A stretch of 10,846 bases of DNA, from positions 1-10,846 of the forward strand of contig DASQDR010000149.1 of NCBI GenBank assembly GCA_035634055.1, in the 5' to 3' direction. Numbering within the stretch: position 1 is the stretch's first letter; each line of letters begins with the position of its first letter. This document shows, piece after piece, positions 5,281-10,846 of the stretch. Both the position numbers and the translations under genes were made by a program. The notes beneath the pieces were generated by a model. It was not told where the DNA came from. It ran no database searches and saw only the letters and a program-made list of their open reading frames with translations. Source of the DNA: JAICTV01 sp035634055. Its GTDB lineage: Bacteria > Planctomycetota > Phycisphaerae > Tepidisphaerales > Tepidisphaeraceae.

Positions 5281-6885
5281 ATGAGCGCCTTCACTTACGA
5301 GCCCACCTTCCAGCTCAAGCACGACGAGACGACGTATCGCAAGCTCACCGGCGATTTCGTCTCGACCGTCGAAATCGAGGGGCGGACGCTGTTGCGCGTG
5401 CAGCCCGAGGCGCTGAAGCTGCTGGCGAAGCAGGCCTTCATCGACATCTCGTTCTACCTCCGCCCCGCCCACCTGCGGCAGTTGGCCGCGGAGTTGAAGG
5501 ACCCGGAGGCGAGCGACAACGACCGGTTCGTGATCTACACGCACCTGCAAAACGCAATCACCGCCGCCGCCGGCGAGCTGCCGACGTGCCAGGACACCGG
5601 CACCGCCATCGTCATGGGCAAGAAGGGGCAGTTCGTCTTAACCGAAGGCGACGACGCCGCCGCGCTGTCGGAAGGGATCTTTGAGACCTACCAGCAGCGC
5701 AACCTGCGCTATTCGCAGATCGCGCCGCTGGAAATGTTCAAGGAGCAGAACACCGCCAGCAACCTCCCCGCGCAGATCGACCTGCTGGCCGAGCCGGGCG
5801 AGGCGTACAAGTTCCTCTTCATCGCCAAGGGCGGCGGCAGCGCGAACAAGGCGTACCTGTTCCAGTCCACGCCGGCGGTGCTGAACGAGAAGGACCTGGA
5901 AAACTTCGTCCGCTCGAAGCTGAAGGAGATCGGCACCAGCGCGTGCCCACCCTACCACCTTGCGGTCGTGATCGGCGGGACCAGCGCGGAGGCGAACCTC
6001 AAGACGGTGAAGCTGGCGAGCTGCGGCTACTACGACGGCCTGCCCACGACCGGCTCGGCCGGCGGGCGGGCGTTCCGCGACGTGGGGTGGGAGCGGCGGA
6101 TCCTCACGATGGCGCAGGAGAGCCGGATCGGCGCGCAGTTCGGCGGGAAGTACTTCGCCCACGACGTGCGCGTCGTCCGCCTCAGCCGCCACGCCGCCAG
6201 TTGCCCGATCGGGATCGGCGTCTCCTGCTCGGCGGACCGGCAGATCATGGGGAAGATCACCCGCGATGGCGTGTTCCTCGAGCAGCTCGAGTTTCACCCC
6301 GAGCAGTACCTGCCGGCCGAGGCGCCGCCGATGGCGCCGCCGGTGCGGATCGACCTGAACATCGGCATGGACCGCGTCCGCCAGATCCTGGCGCGCTTCC
6401 CGGTCAAGACGCGCGTGAGCCTGACCGGCACGCTCATCGTCGCGCGCGACGCCGCCCACGCGCGCATCAAGCAGATGCTGGACGCGGGCAAGCCGATGCC
6501 GGAGTACTTCAAGCATTACCCGATCTACTACGCCGGCCCGGCCAAGACGCCGCTGGGGATGCCCAGCGGCAGCTTCGGCCCGACCACCGCCGGGCGCATG
6601 GATTCCTTCGTAGACCTCTTCCAATCCCACGGCGGCAGCCTGGTGATGATCGCCAAGGGCAACCGCAGCAGGGGCGTCACCGACGCGTGCAAAGCGCACG
6701 GCGGCTTCTACCTCGGCAGCATCGGCGGCCCGGCGGCGATTTTGGCGCAGTCGAACATCAGGAAGGTCGAGCTGGTGGACTTCGAGGACCTGGGGATGGA
6801 GGCCGTGCGAAAAATCGAAGTGAGCGACTTCCCCGCGTTCATCGTGGTGGACGATAAGGGGAACGACTTCTTCGAGGCGCTGTGA
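5281..6885 (+). CDS. fumA: Class I fumarate hydratase, [4Fe-4S] type
   Basis: The enzyme interconverts fumarate and malate in the citric-acid cycle with an oxygen-sensitive [4Fe-4S] cluster; it is cytosolic and acts as a homodimer in characterised relatives. The protein has 534 residues from the ATG at 5281, near the 548 of E. coli FumA. The N-terminal alpha domain contains LPTCQDTGTA with Cys103, then KGGGSANKA near 183-190 and TSACPPYHLAVVIGGTSAE with Cys222. ASCPIGIGVSCSADR gives Cys316. Spacings of 119 and 94 residues between the three cysteines match the cluster ligands of FumA. The C-terminal beta domain follows (SLTGTLIVARDAAH, then PAKTPLGMPSGSFGPTTAGRM and GGFYLGSIGGPAA). Both halves are fused in one chain, unlike two-subunit class I enzymes. 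A TTG at 5269 is in frame, but the ATG after it is the better start. It is transcribed alone by the look of its flanks. L(+)-tartrate dehydratase relatives are the main alternative. Confidence 0.94.
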   Translation: MSAFTYEPTFQLKHDETTYRKLTGDFVSTVEIEGRTLLRVQPEALKLLAKQAFIDISFYLRPAHLRQLAAELKDPEASDNDRFVIYTHLQNAITAAAGELPTCQDTGTAIVMGKKGQFVLTEGDDAAALSEGIFETYQQRNLRYSQIAPLEMFKEQNTASNLPAQIDLLAEPGEAYKFLFIAKGGGSANKAYLFQSTPAVLNEKDLENFVRSKLKEIGTSACPPYHLAVVIGGTSAEANLKTVKLASCGYYDGLPTTGSAGGRAFRDVGWERRILTMAQESRIGAQFGGKYFAHDVRVVRLSRHAASCPIGIGVSCSADRQIMGKITRDGVFLEQLEFHPEQYLPAEAPPMAPPVRIDLNIGMDRVRQILARFPVKTRVSLTGTLIVARDAAHARIKQMLDAGKPMPEYFKHYPIYYAGPAKTPLGMPSGSFGPTTAGRMDSFVDLFQSHGGSLVMIAKGNRSRGVTDACKAHGGFYLGSIGGPAAILAQSNIRKVELVDFEDLGMEAVRKIEVSDFPAFIVVDDKGNDFFEAL

Positions 6886-6996
6886 CCGCGCCGGTCAGGA
6901 TCCCAGGAAGTACCGCTTCAACGCGCAACATGCGGCCGCCGGCGCGCGAGAGGGTCGACGACGATCGCACCTCCGAACTGATCCCGCGGCTGGCGC

Positions 6997-7488
6997 CTAC
7001 TGAAAGTACTGGATGCTGATCGTCCTGCTGGCGCCGTCCGGCGGGAGGTTGAAGCGGGCCTCGGCGTAGGTGGCGGCGCGGAGGCGGGGCTTGGGGTTGT
7101 TGGTCACGCCGTACCCTTCGCGCGGCACGCCCCAGCTCCGGTCGAGCTTCATGTTGCCGTTCTCGTCGTGCAGGACCACCGCGGCGTACTCGCCCGGCGG
7201 CAGCGTGACGACCATCACGCGCTCGTTTGTCGCGGCGGGTAGAGACCGCCAGGTCACGGCGGCGTCTCGGCTCTCGGGGAAACCGCTGGAGCGGTTGAAG
7301 ATGCCCAGCCGCAGCTCGCCGCGCGTGCTGCGGAGGTCTGTCACCTCAATGCGCAAGGTCGCTTGCGGCGGCGGCGACGGCGGCGGCAGCGGGGGCGGCG
7401 GCTCAGCGGCGGCGGATGCGACCGCCGTTGCCACGGCCCCACCGATCAGCACCGCCGCCGCAACCACGTGAAAGGTTCCCCTTCTCAC
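6997..7488 (-). CDS. Exported DUF2141 domain protein
   Basis: This is a 163-residue exported protein of the DUF2141 family, whose function is unknown. Residues 1-28 are a signal peptide (basic start MRRGTF, then an Ala/Val-rich core), followed by a proline-rich linker (30-41, almost all Pro). The domain itself shows LRIEVTDLRSTRGELRLGIF (45-64), a GFP motif, LPPGEYAAVVLHDENGNMKLD with the family's HDENxNxKLD signature, WGVPREGYGVTNNPKPRLR, and TYAEARFNLP. The predicted fold is a beta-sandwich. The start is a GTG at 7488 with AGGAGG four bases upstream (7493-7498); its GTGA overlaps the stop of the S10 peptidase gene, so the two are a translationally coupled operon and probably act in the same compartment. 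The downstream neighbour (fumarase) is convergent across a 111-base gap in which I see no clear terminator. Confidence 0.87.
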   Translation of the reverse strand: MRRGTFHVVAAAVLIGGAVATAVASAAAEPPPPLPPPSPPPQATLRIEVTDLRSTRGELRLGIFNRSSGFPESRDAAVTWRSLPAATNERVMVVTLPPGEYAAVVLHDENGNMKLDRSWGVPREGYGVTNNPKPRLRAATYAEARFNLPPDGASRTISIQYFQ

Positions 7489-9131
7489 CGTGCCTCCTGC
7501 CGCGAGTCGTTACGCTCGCGCGTCGCCGCCGCTGGGATCGAGGCGCGGATGAAGTTGGCCACGTCGTCGTGAAGCTGCCGCCGGCTCGCCGCGTCGTGGT
7601 ACATCATGTGGCCGGCGGGATAGTAGGCGCGCGTGACGTTGCGCTGGAGGTCCGGCGGCAGGCCGAGGTGGCTGATGGTGTAATCGCTGGCGAGGTACGG
7701 CGTGGCCAGGTCCATCTGCCCGGCGCCGACCAGCAGCTTGAGCTGCGGGTTCTTCATCATCGTGTCGCGCAGGGTGTCGGCGACGAACAAATAGCCGAAG
7801 CCGCCCTGCCCGAAGTTCCAGGGGTGGACGCGCTCTGTCAGCACTTCGTAGGACAGGTCAGTCTCAAAGTTCAGCACGCCGCGCACGTAGTCGTTGAAGG
7901 TGGCGCTGTAGAGCGGGAGGAACTGCGAGAGGCTCGGATCGTATTCCGCGCCGGCGTCGTTGGGATCGGCGGTGAAGCCGGCGATGCGCGAGTCGAACCG
8001 CCCGACGATCTGCCCCTGGTCCGCCAGCAACTGTTTACGGAACCGCCCTGGCTCGATGCGCAGGCCGGAGCGCAGCAGCCAGTCGACGCTCAGCCCGGTG
8101 TAGCGCGACAGCCGCTGCGCCACCGCGTCGCGCTCGGCGGGCGAGAGGTCCGCCCCTTTCATGAGCGCGGCCGTGTACTCGTTGAGCGCGAACTGCTCCG
8201 CCTCGCGCAGCGTCCGGCCGAGGTCGCGCTGAAGGTCTTCCGCCAGCCGCTTGTGGTGCCACGCGGTTGCCGTATAGGTCGGCAGGTAAAGCGCGAACGG
8301 AAGCTCGTTTCCGCCGGAGGCAACGATCGTCTGGAAGTTCAGCACGGCCGAGATCAGCACGATGCCGTTCAGGCTGATCCCCTGCTTTTCCAGCAGGTGC
8401 TCGCTCAGTCCGGCGGCGCGGGTGGTGCCGTAGCTTTCGCCGGCGAGGAACTTCGGGCTGGCCCAGCGGCCGTATCGCGTGGTGTAGAGGCGGATGAACG
8501 CGCCGACCGACTGCACGTCTTCCTTGACGCCGTAGAACTGCTCGCCCTTCTCGCCCTGCGCCGGGCGGGAGTAGCCGGTGCCGACCGGGTCGATGAAGAC
8601 CAGGTCCGTCGCGTCGAGCCACGTCGCCTCGTTGTCGATTAGTTGGAACGGCGGCGCCGACGGCACGCCCTGCGCGTCGATGTTGATCCGCCGCGGGCCG
8701 GCCGTGCCGAGGTGGAGCCAGACGGACGCCGCGCCGGGACCTCCGTTGAAGACGAACGTGACCGGCCGCGTCGCGGGCGGCGCCGGCGCGCGGGCATCGC
8801 GGTCGCCCCGGGCATCGCCGTCGCCGTCGAGCGTGTAGGCGACGAAGAAGATGTCCGCCTTGGCCTTGCCCGCCTCGTCCTTCTGCGACAGGGTGCCGGC
8901 GGTGGCGGTGTAGTTCAGCGTCCGCCCGTTCACGGTCAGCGCCTGCCGCGTGACCGAGAGGCGGTCGTCCTTCGACGCCTCCTTCTCCGCCCCGGGCGCG
9001 GTCGCGGCCCGGGTCGTCATCCGCGCAGTGGGGTCGGCGGGCTGGGTGGCGGCCTGGGCGTGGGCGTGGCGGGCAGCGCCGCTTGCGCCCGTAAGGGTTG
9101 CAACAATCGTGAGGATCACCAGCCATCGCAT
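7485..9131 (-). CDS. Exported S10-family serine carboxypeptidase-like protein
   Basis: This is a peptidase of family S10 (alpha/beta hydrolase, carboxypeptidase type) that removes C-terminal residues from peptides; its natural substrate is unknown. The 548-residue protein has a signal peptide (MRWLVILTIVATLTG, cleavage probably after AHAQ, residue 26). A variable Ala/Thr-rich segment follows. The core has FVFNGGPGAASVWLHLG (126-142, oxyanion region), FIDPVGTGYS (179-188), GESYGTTRAAG with nucleophile Ser233, GAGQMDLATP with Asp474, and YPAGHMMY with His508, a complete triad. Residues 102-122 are a low-complexity Asp/Arg/Gly/Ala/Pro insert in a surface loop. The start is the ATG at 9131: GGAGG (9147-9143 on minus) lies 11 nt upstream, and a TTG at 9137 sits at a better distance and would add only two residues. 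The stop overlaps the GTG start of the DUF2141 gene. Divergent from it is the toxin-antitoxin-like cassette. Confidence 0.92.
   Translation of the reverse strand: MRWLVILTIVATLTGASGAARHAHAQAATQPADPTARMTTRAATAPGAEKEASKDDRLSVTRQALTVNGRTLNYTATAGTLSQKDEAGKAKADIFFVAYTLDGDGDARGDRDARAPAPPATRPVTFVFNGGPGAASVWLHLGTAGPRRINIDAQGVPSAPPFQLIDNEATWLDATDLVFIDPVGTGYSRPAQGEKGEQFYGVKEDVQSVGAFIRLYTTRYGRWASPKFLAGESYGTTRAAGLSEHLLEKQGISLNGIVLISAVLNFQTIVASGGNELPFALYLPTYTATAWHHKRLAEDLQRDLGRTLREAEQFALNEYTAALMKGADLSPAERDAVAQRLSRYTGLSVDWLLRSGLRIEPGRFRKQLLADQGQIVGRFDSRIAGFTADPNDAGAEYDPSLSQFLPLYSATFNDYVRGVLNFETDLSYEVLTERVHPWNFGQGGFGYLFVADTLRDTMMKNPQLKLLVGAGQMDLATPYLASDYTISHLGLPPDLQRNVTRAYYPAGHMMYHDAASRRQLHDDVANFIRASIPAAATRERNDSRQEAR
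7493..7498 (-). promoter_or_regulatory. Shine-Dalgarno AGGAGG of the DUF2141 gene
   Basis: AGGAGG on the minus strand ends four bases before the GTG at 7488. It lies inside the last codons of the S10 peptidase gene and supports both the unusual GTG start and translational coupling. Confidence 0.7.
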
Positions 9132-9150
9132 CTGCAAATCGACCTCCGGG

Positions 9151-9177
9151 TTGTCGCCGAATGTTACGTGATACAAT
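9151..9177 (+). promoter_or_regulatory. Candidate extended -10 promoter of the toxin-antitoxin-like cassette
   Basis: TGA followed by TACAAT (9169-9177) is a good extended -10, with TTGTCG (9151-9156) 15 nt upstream as a possible -35. Transcription would begin near 9184, four bases before the ATG at 9188, giving a near-leaderless mRNA. An earlier in-frame ATG at 9161 would lie upstream of this start site and is therefore unlikely. The region also has to serve the divergent peptidase gene within about 56 bases. Confidence 0.5.
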
Positions 9178-9187
9178 CCATGAGGTC

Positions 9188-9409
9188 ATGGAACCGACGA
9201 AGCAACTGATCGAAGAGTTGGGCCGCGAAGAAATCGAGCGGGCCCAGCGGATGACGTTCGCACAGAAGTTCTGGGCGGGCGCGGAGCTTTTCGATTACGC
9301 CTGCGCGATCAGCAGCGCGGCGATCCGCCGGCAGCACCCCGACTACGACGATGCGCAGGTGCTGGCCGAGCTCCGGCGGCGCGTCGAGATCGCCGGGAGG
9401 TCGCAATGA
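9188..9409 (+). CDS. Small helical protein, likely antitoxin-like partner of the nucleotidyltransferase
   Basis: This is a 73-residue, highly charged protein predicted to be all-helical: KQLIEELGREEIERAQRM, then TFAQKFWAGAELFDYACAISSAAIRRQHP, then DDAQVLAELRRRVEIAGR. The pattern MTFAQKF.AG.ELFD...I...I..QHP....AQVL.ELRRR resembles short proteins I recall from planctomycetes and related bacteria, encoded directly before nucleotidyltransferase genes and related to Rv0078B-type antitoxins. The hydrophobic and Arg-rich last helix could bind the partner. The stop overlaps the next ATG (ATGA), so the two are made together. The start at 9188 fits the extended -10 promoter; ATG 9161 is an alternative that would add nine residues. 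A GAGG at 9182-9185 is too close to serve as a normal ribosome site. The antitoxin role is inference from context. Confidence 0.72.
   Translation: MEPTKQLIEELGREEIERAQRMTFAQKFWAGAELFDYACAISSAAIRRQHPDYDDAQVLAELRRRVEIAGRSQ
9395..9400 (+). promoter_or_regulatory. Shine-Dalgarno GGGAGG of the nucleotidyltransferase gene
   Basis: GGGAGG ends five bases before the ATG at 9406 and lies within the last codons of the small upstream gene. Together with the ATGA overlap it supports translational coupling of the two genes. Confidence 0.7.
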
Positions 9410-9957
9410 CGGCGGCCGATGCTGTTAGCCGCGTCGTTGACGCGCTGGAAGCGCTCAACATCCCCTACATGGTCGTCGGTTCGTTCTCGACGAACGTTTA
9501 CGGCTCGCCGCGATCGACCAAGGACGCCGACTTCGTCGTAGAGATGGGAGCCACTCCGATCAACTCTCTGGCTGCCGCGATCGGTAAGGAGTTCGTGCTC
9601 GAGCAGCAGATGTCCTTCGAGACCATCACCGCCACCTCGCGCCACCGCTTCCGGCACGAGCGCAGCGCCTTTCTGATCGAATTGTTCCTTCTCAGCGAGG
9701 ACCCTCACGACCGCGCACGCTTCGAGCGGCGCGTGACCGGCGACATCGGCGCCCGCGAAGTCTTCGTCCCCACAGCAGAGGACGTCATCATCGTAAAGCT
9801 GCGCTGGTCGCGTCACGGGGGGCGGCAGAAGGACGTGGACGACGTGCTCGGCGTCCTTCGGGTGCAGGCGGGGAAGCTCGATGTCGATTACGTCCGCTCC
9901 TGGTGCGATCGCCACGGGACGCGCGAACTGTTCGAGCGGTTGCTCGCCGAAGCGTAA
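9406..9957 (+). CDS. MNT-fold nucleotidyltransferase, probable toxin-antitoxin component
   Basis: This is a 183-residue protein of the polymerase-beta-like nucleotidyltransferase superfamily, near the AbiEii/DUF6036-type enzymes. The N-terminal half has the signature YMVVGSFSTNVYGSPRST (21-38) with the GS pair at 25-26, then KDADFVVEM giving the DxD metal ligands Asp40 and Asp42, and IELFLL (91-96) with Glu92 as a candidate third acid. The C-terminal half contains VPTAEDVIIVKLRW (121-134) and RQKDVDDVLGVLRVQ (140-154), a helical lid, and ends LDVDYVRSWCDRHGTRELFERLLAEA (158-183). Members of this superfamily in such pairs may transfer nucleotides to tRNA, proteins or small molecules; the target here is unknown. 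It overlaps the small upstream gene by ATGA. The active-site acids are present, so the enzyme should be active. It is convergent with the next gene across 40 bases. Confidence 0.83.
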   Translation: MTAADAVSRVVDALEALNIPYMVVGSFSTNVYGSPRSTKDADFVVEMGATPINSLAAAIGKEFVLEQQMSFETITATSRHRFRHERSAFLIELFLLSEDPHDRARFERRVTGDIGAREVFVPTAEDVIIVKLRWSRHGGRQKDVDDVLGVLRVQAGKLDVDYVRSWCDRHGTRELFERLLAEA

Positions 9958-9997
9958 GCCCTTTCGCCGCGCCGAGTTGCTTCAATCGCTAGTTGGA

Positions 9998-10846
9998 TCA
10001 AACTTGGGCCCGCTGGGCGCGGTGGCCGGGCCGTTGCAGAGCGGCAGCGGGGATCACGCGCTTCGCCGGCGCGGGCGGGCGATTGGCGCTCTTCTTCGCC
10101 GGCGGCTTCGACGGCTTCGCGACGGCCTTCCCGGGTGACGTTTGCTTCGCGGGCGGCGCGGCGGGGCTGGCGACGGCGCGGCTGCGGAAAACGGGGGCCG
10201 CGATCACGGTGGCGAGCAGGGTCACGGCGATCAGGCCCGCCGACCAGGCGTAACCGCGCGAGAAGGCGGGCGCGGTATAGGGCCCGCCGCCCCGCCACAG
10301 CTTGTGCAGCCCCGTCGGCGGATGAGCGCCGATGTGGGACAGGGAATCGTTCAACCGCTGCCACTCGGTCTCCGGGATGCCCTTGACCACCCGGGCGATG
10401 TCCGACCCGTCGGTGGTGGCGCAGTGGACGATCGTGGGCTCGAAGCCGGACCACGCGCCCGAATCCGGATCGCCGGAGTAGAACGCGACCGCCGCCAGCG
10501 CCATGCCGACGCGCGGCGGGCCGCCGGTCATGCGATCGAGGCTGGCCTCGCGCACCAGCACCGCGGGCAGCAGCGTGCCGCCGTCGGGGCAGAAATTGGC
10601 GTAGACGGCGACGCGCCACGGGTTGGCGGCGATCACCATGGCAGGGTGGACGCCGCCCTCGATGAGCTTCGCGCGCTGCTTCAGCAGGTGGGCGAAGAAG
10701 CAACCAGCGCCCGCGGCGCAGACGAGGAACATTAGCGGGTGAACCAGCAGGGCGCCCGCCAGGCCGACGACCACCGCGAGGGCCGGCACCACAAGGACCT
10801 GCGGGTGACACGCGACGTAGTGCCGAAAATCGATTCGCGCCTTCGG
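9998..10846 (-). CDS. Membrane protein, possibly DUF3239-like, with basic Pro/Ala/Lys tail (5' end outside window)
   Basis: The minus-strand frame is open from the window edge to a TGA at 9998-10000; 282 residues are visible and the start lies outside. A GTG at 10792 is in frame, but residues before it (ending FRHYVACHPQV) read as a normal cytosolic lead, so it is probably not the start. A hydrophobic region follows (VVPALAVVVGLAGALL, then LMFLVCAAGAGCFF), one or two membrane passes. A soluble domain of about 140 residues has NPWRVAVYANF, RMTGGPPRVGMALAAVAFYSGDP, FEPTIVHCATTDG and WQRLNDSLSHIG. A second membrane segment (WSAGLIAVTLLATVIAAPVF) leads to a 55-residue Pro/Ala/Lys tail. The soluble motifs remind me of planctomycete proteins called DUF3239, but that is weak memory. 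Function is unknown. Confidence 0.65.
   Translation of the reverse strand, partial: PKARIDFRHYVACHPQVLVVPALAVVVGLAGALLVHPLMFLVCAAGAGCFFAHLLKQRAKLIEGGVHPAMVIAANPWRVAVYANFCPDGGTLLPAVLVREASLDRMTGGPPRVGMALAAVAFYSGDPDSGAWSGFEPTIVHCATTDGSDIARVVKGIPETEWQRLNDSLSHIGAHPPTGLHKLWRGGGPYTAPAFSRGYAWSAGLIAVTLLATVIAAPVFRSRAVASPAAPPAKQTSPGKAVAKPSKPPAKKSANRPPAPAKRVIPAAALQRPGHRAQRAQV

Noticed and set aside
5638..6699. A 353-codon minus-strand open frame opposite fumarase
   Set aside because: It lies wholly antisense to fumarase, whose cluster cysteines and motifs are intact; its composition is typical of shadow frames.
6886..6996. A bidirectional terminator between fumarase and the DUF2141 gene
   Set aside because: No stable inverted repeat with flanking T or A runs was found in this convergent gap.
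8035..9189. A 384-codon minus-strand open frame overlapping the S10 peptidase in another frame
   Set aside because: It is very Arg/Pro/Ala-rich without domain signs, while the peptidase frame has a complete catalytic triad.

Overview
This is a GC-rich window, most likely from a member of the Planctomycetota and probably of the Phycisphaerae type. The placement is an inference from content: a SPOR-like C-terminal domain, a Uma2-family protein, an S10-type secreted carboxypeptidase, many Arg/Gly/Pro/Ala-rich low-complexity tails, and several genes without a Shine-Dalgarno sequence. No rRNA, tRNA, CRISPR array, transposase or phage gene was seen.

Layout, left to right. (1) 2-415, plus: the 3' end of a gene with a SPOR-like domain. 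(2) 416-720: a 305-base gene-free stretch holding a degenerate GC-rich tandem repeat and a 91-bp MITE/REP-like palindrome. (3) 721-1668, minus: an RsuA/RluB-family rRNA pseudouridine synthase with a pentapeptide-repeat tail. (4) A compact divergent promoter region, then three plus-strand genes: a Uma2-family nuclease-like protein, a class I methyltransferase and a two-helix membrane protein. The last starts inside the end of the methyltransferase gene behind a strong GGAGG. (5) 4181-5194, plus: a GlpG-like rhomboid protease. (6) 5281-6885, plus: a class I [4Fe-4S] fumarate hydratase with all three cluster cysteines. (7) Convergent to it, on minus, a two-gene exported operon (9131 to 6997): an S10 serine carboxypeptidase followed by a DUF2141 protein, joined by a GTGA stop/start overlap. 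(8) Divergent from that operon, on plus, a two-gene cassette (9188-9957): a small helical protein and an MNT-fold nucleotidyltransferase, joined by an ATGA overlap; it looks like a toxin-antitoxin module. (9) 9998 to the window end, minus: a membrane protein with a basic Pro/Ala/Lys tail, possibly DUF3239, running off the edge.

Functionally this is mostly chromosomal housekeeping (ribosome modification, central carbon metabolism, membrane proteolysis, envelope) with small accessory pieces: the Uma2 gene, the palindromic repeat and the toxin-antitoxin-like pair. The least expected points are a repeated arrangement in which lead genes lack a Shine-Dalgarno but carry a -10-like hexamer just upstream of the ATG (suggesting leaderless or near-leaderless mRNAs, while downstream operon genes have strong Shine-Dalgarno sites), a repeat-like in-frame insert in the methyltransferase, and the pentapeptide tail of the pseudouridine synthase. 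I did not find a clearly new multi-gene system. The toxin-antitoxin-like pair and the peptidase/DUF2141 pair are the best candidates for follow-up.
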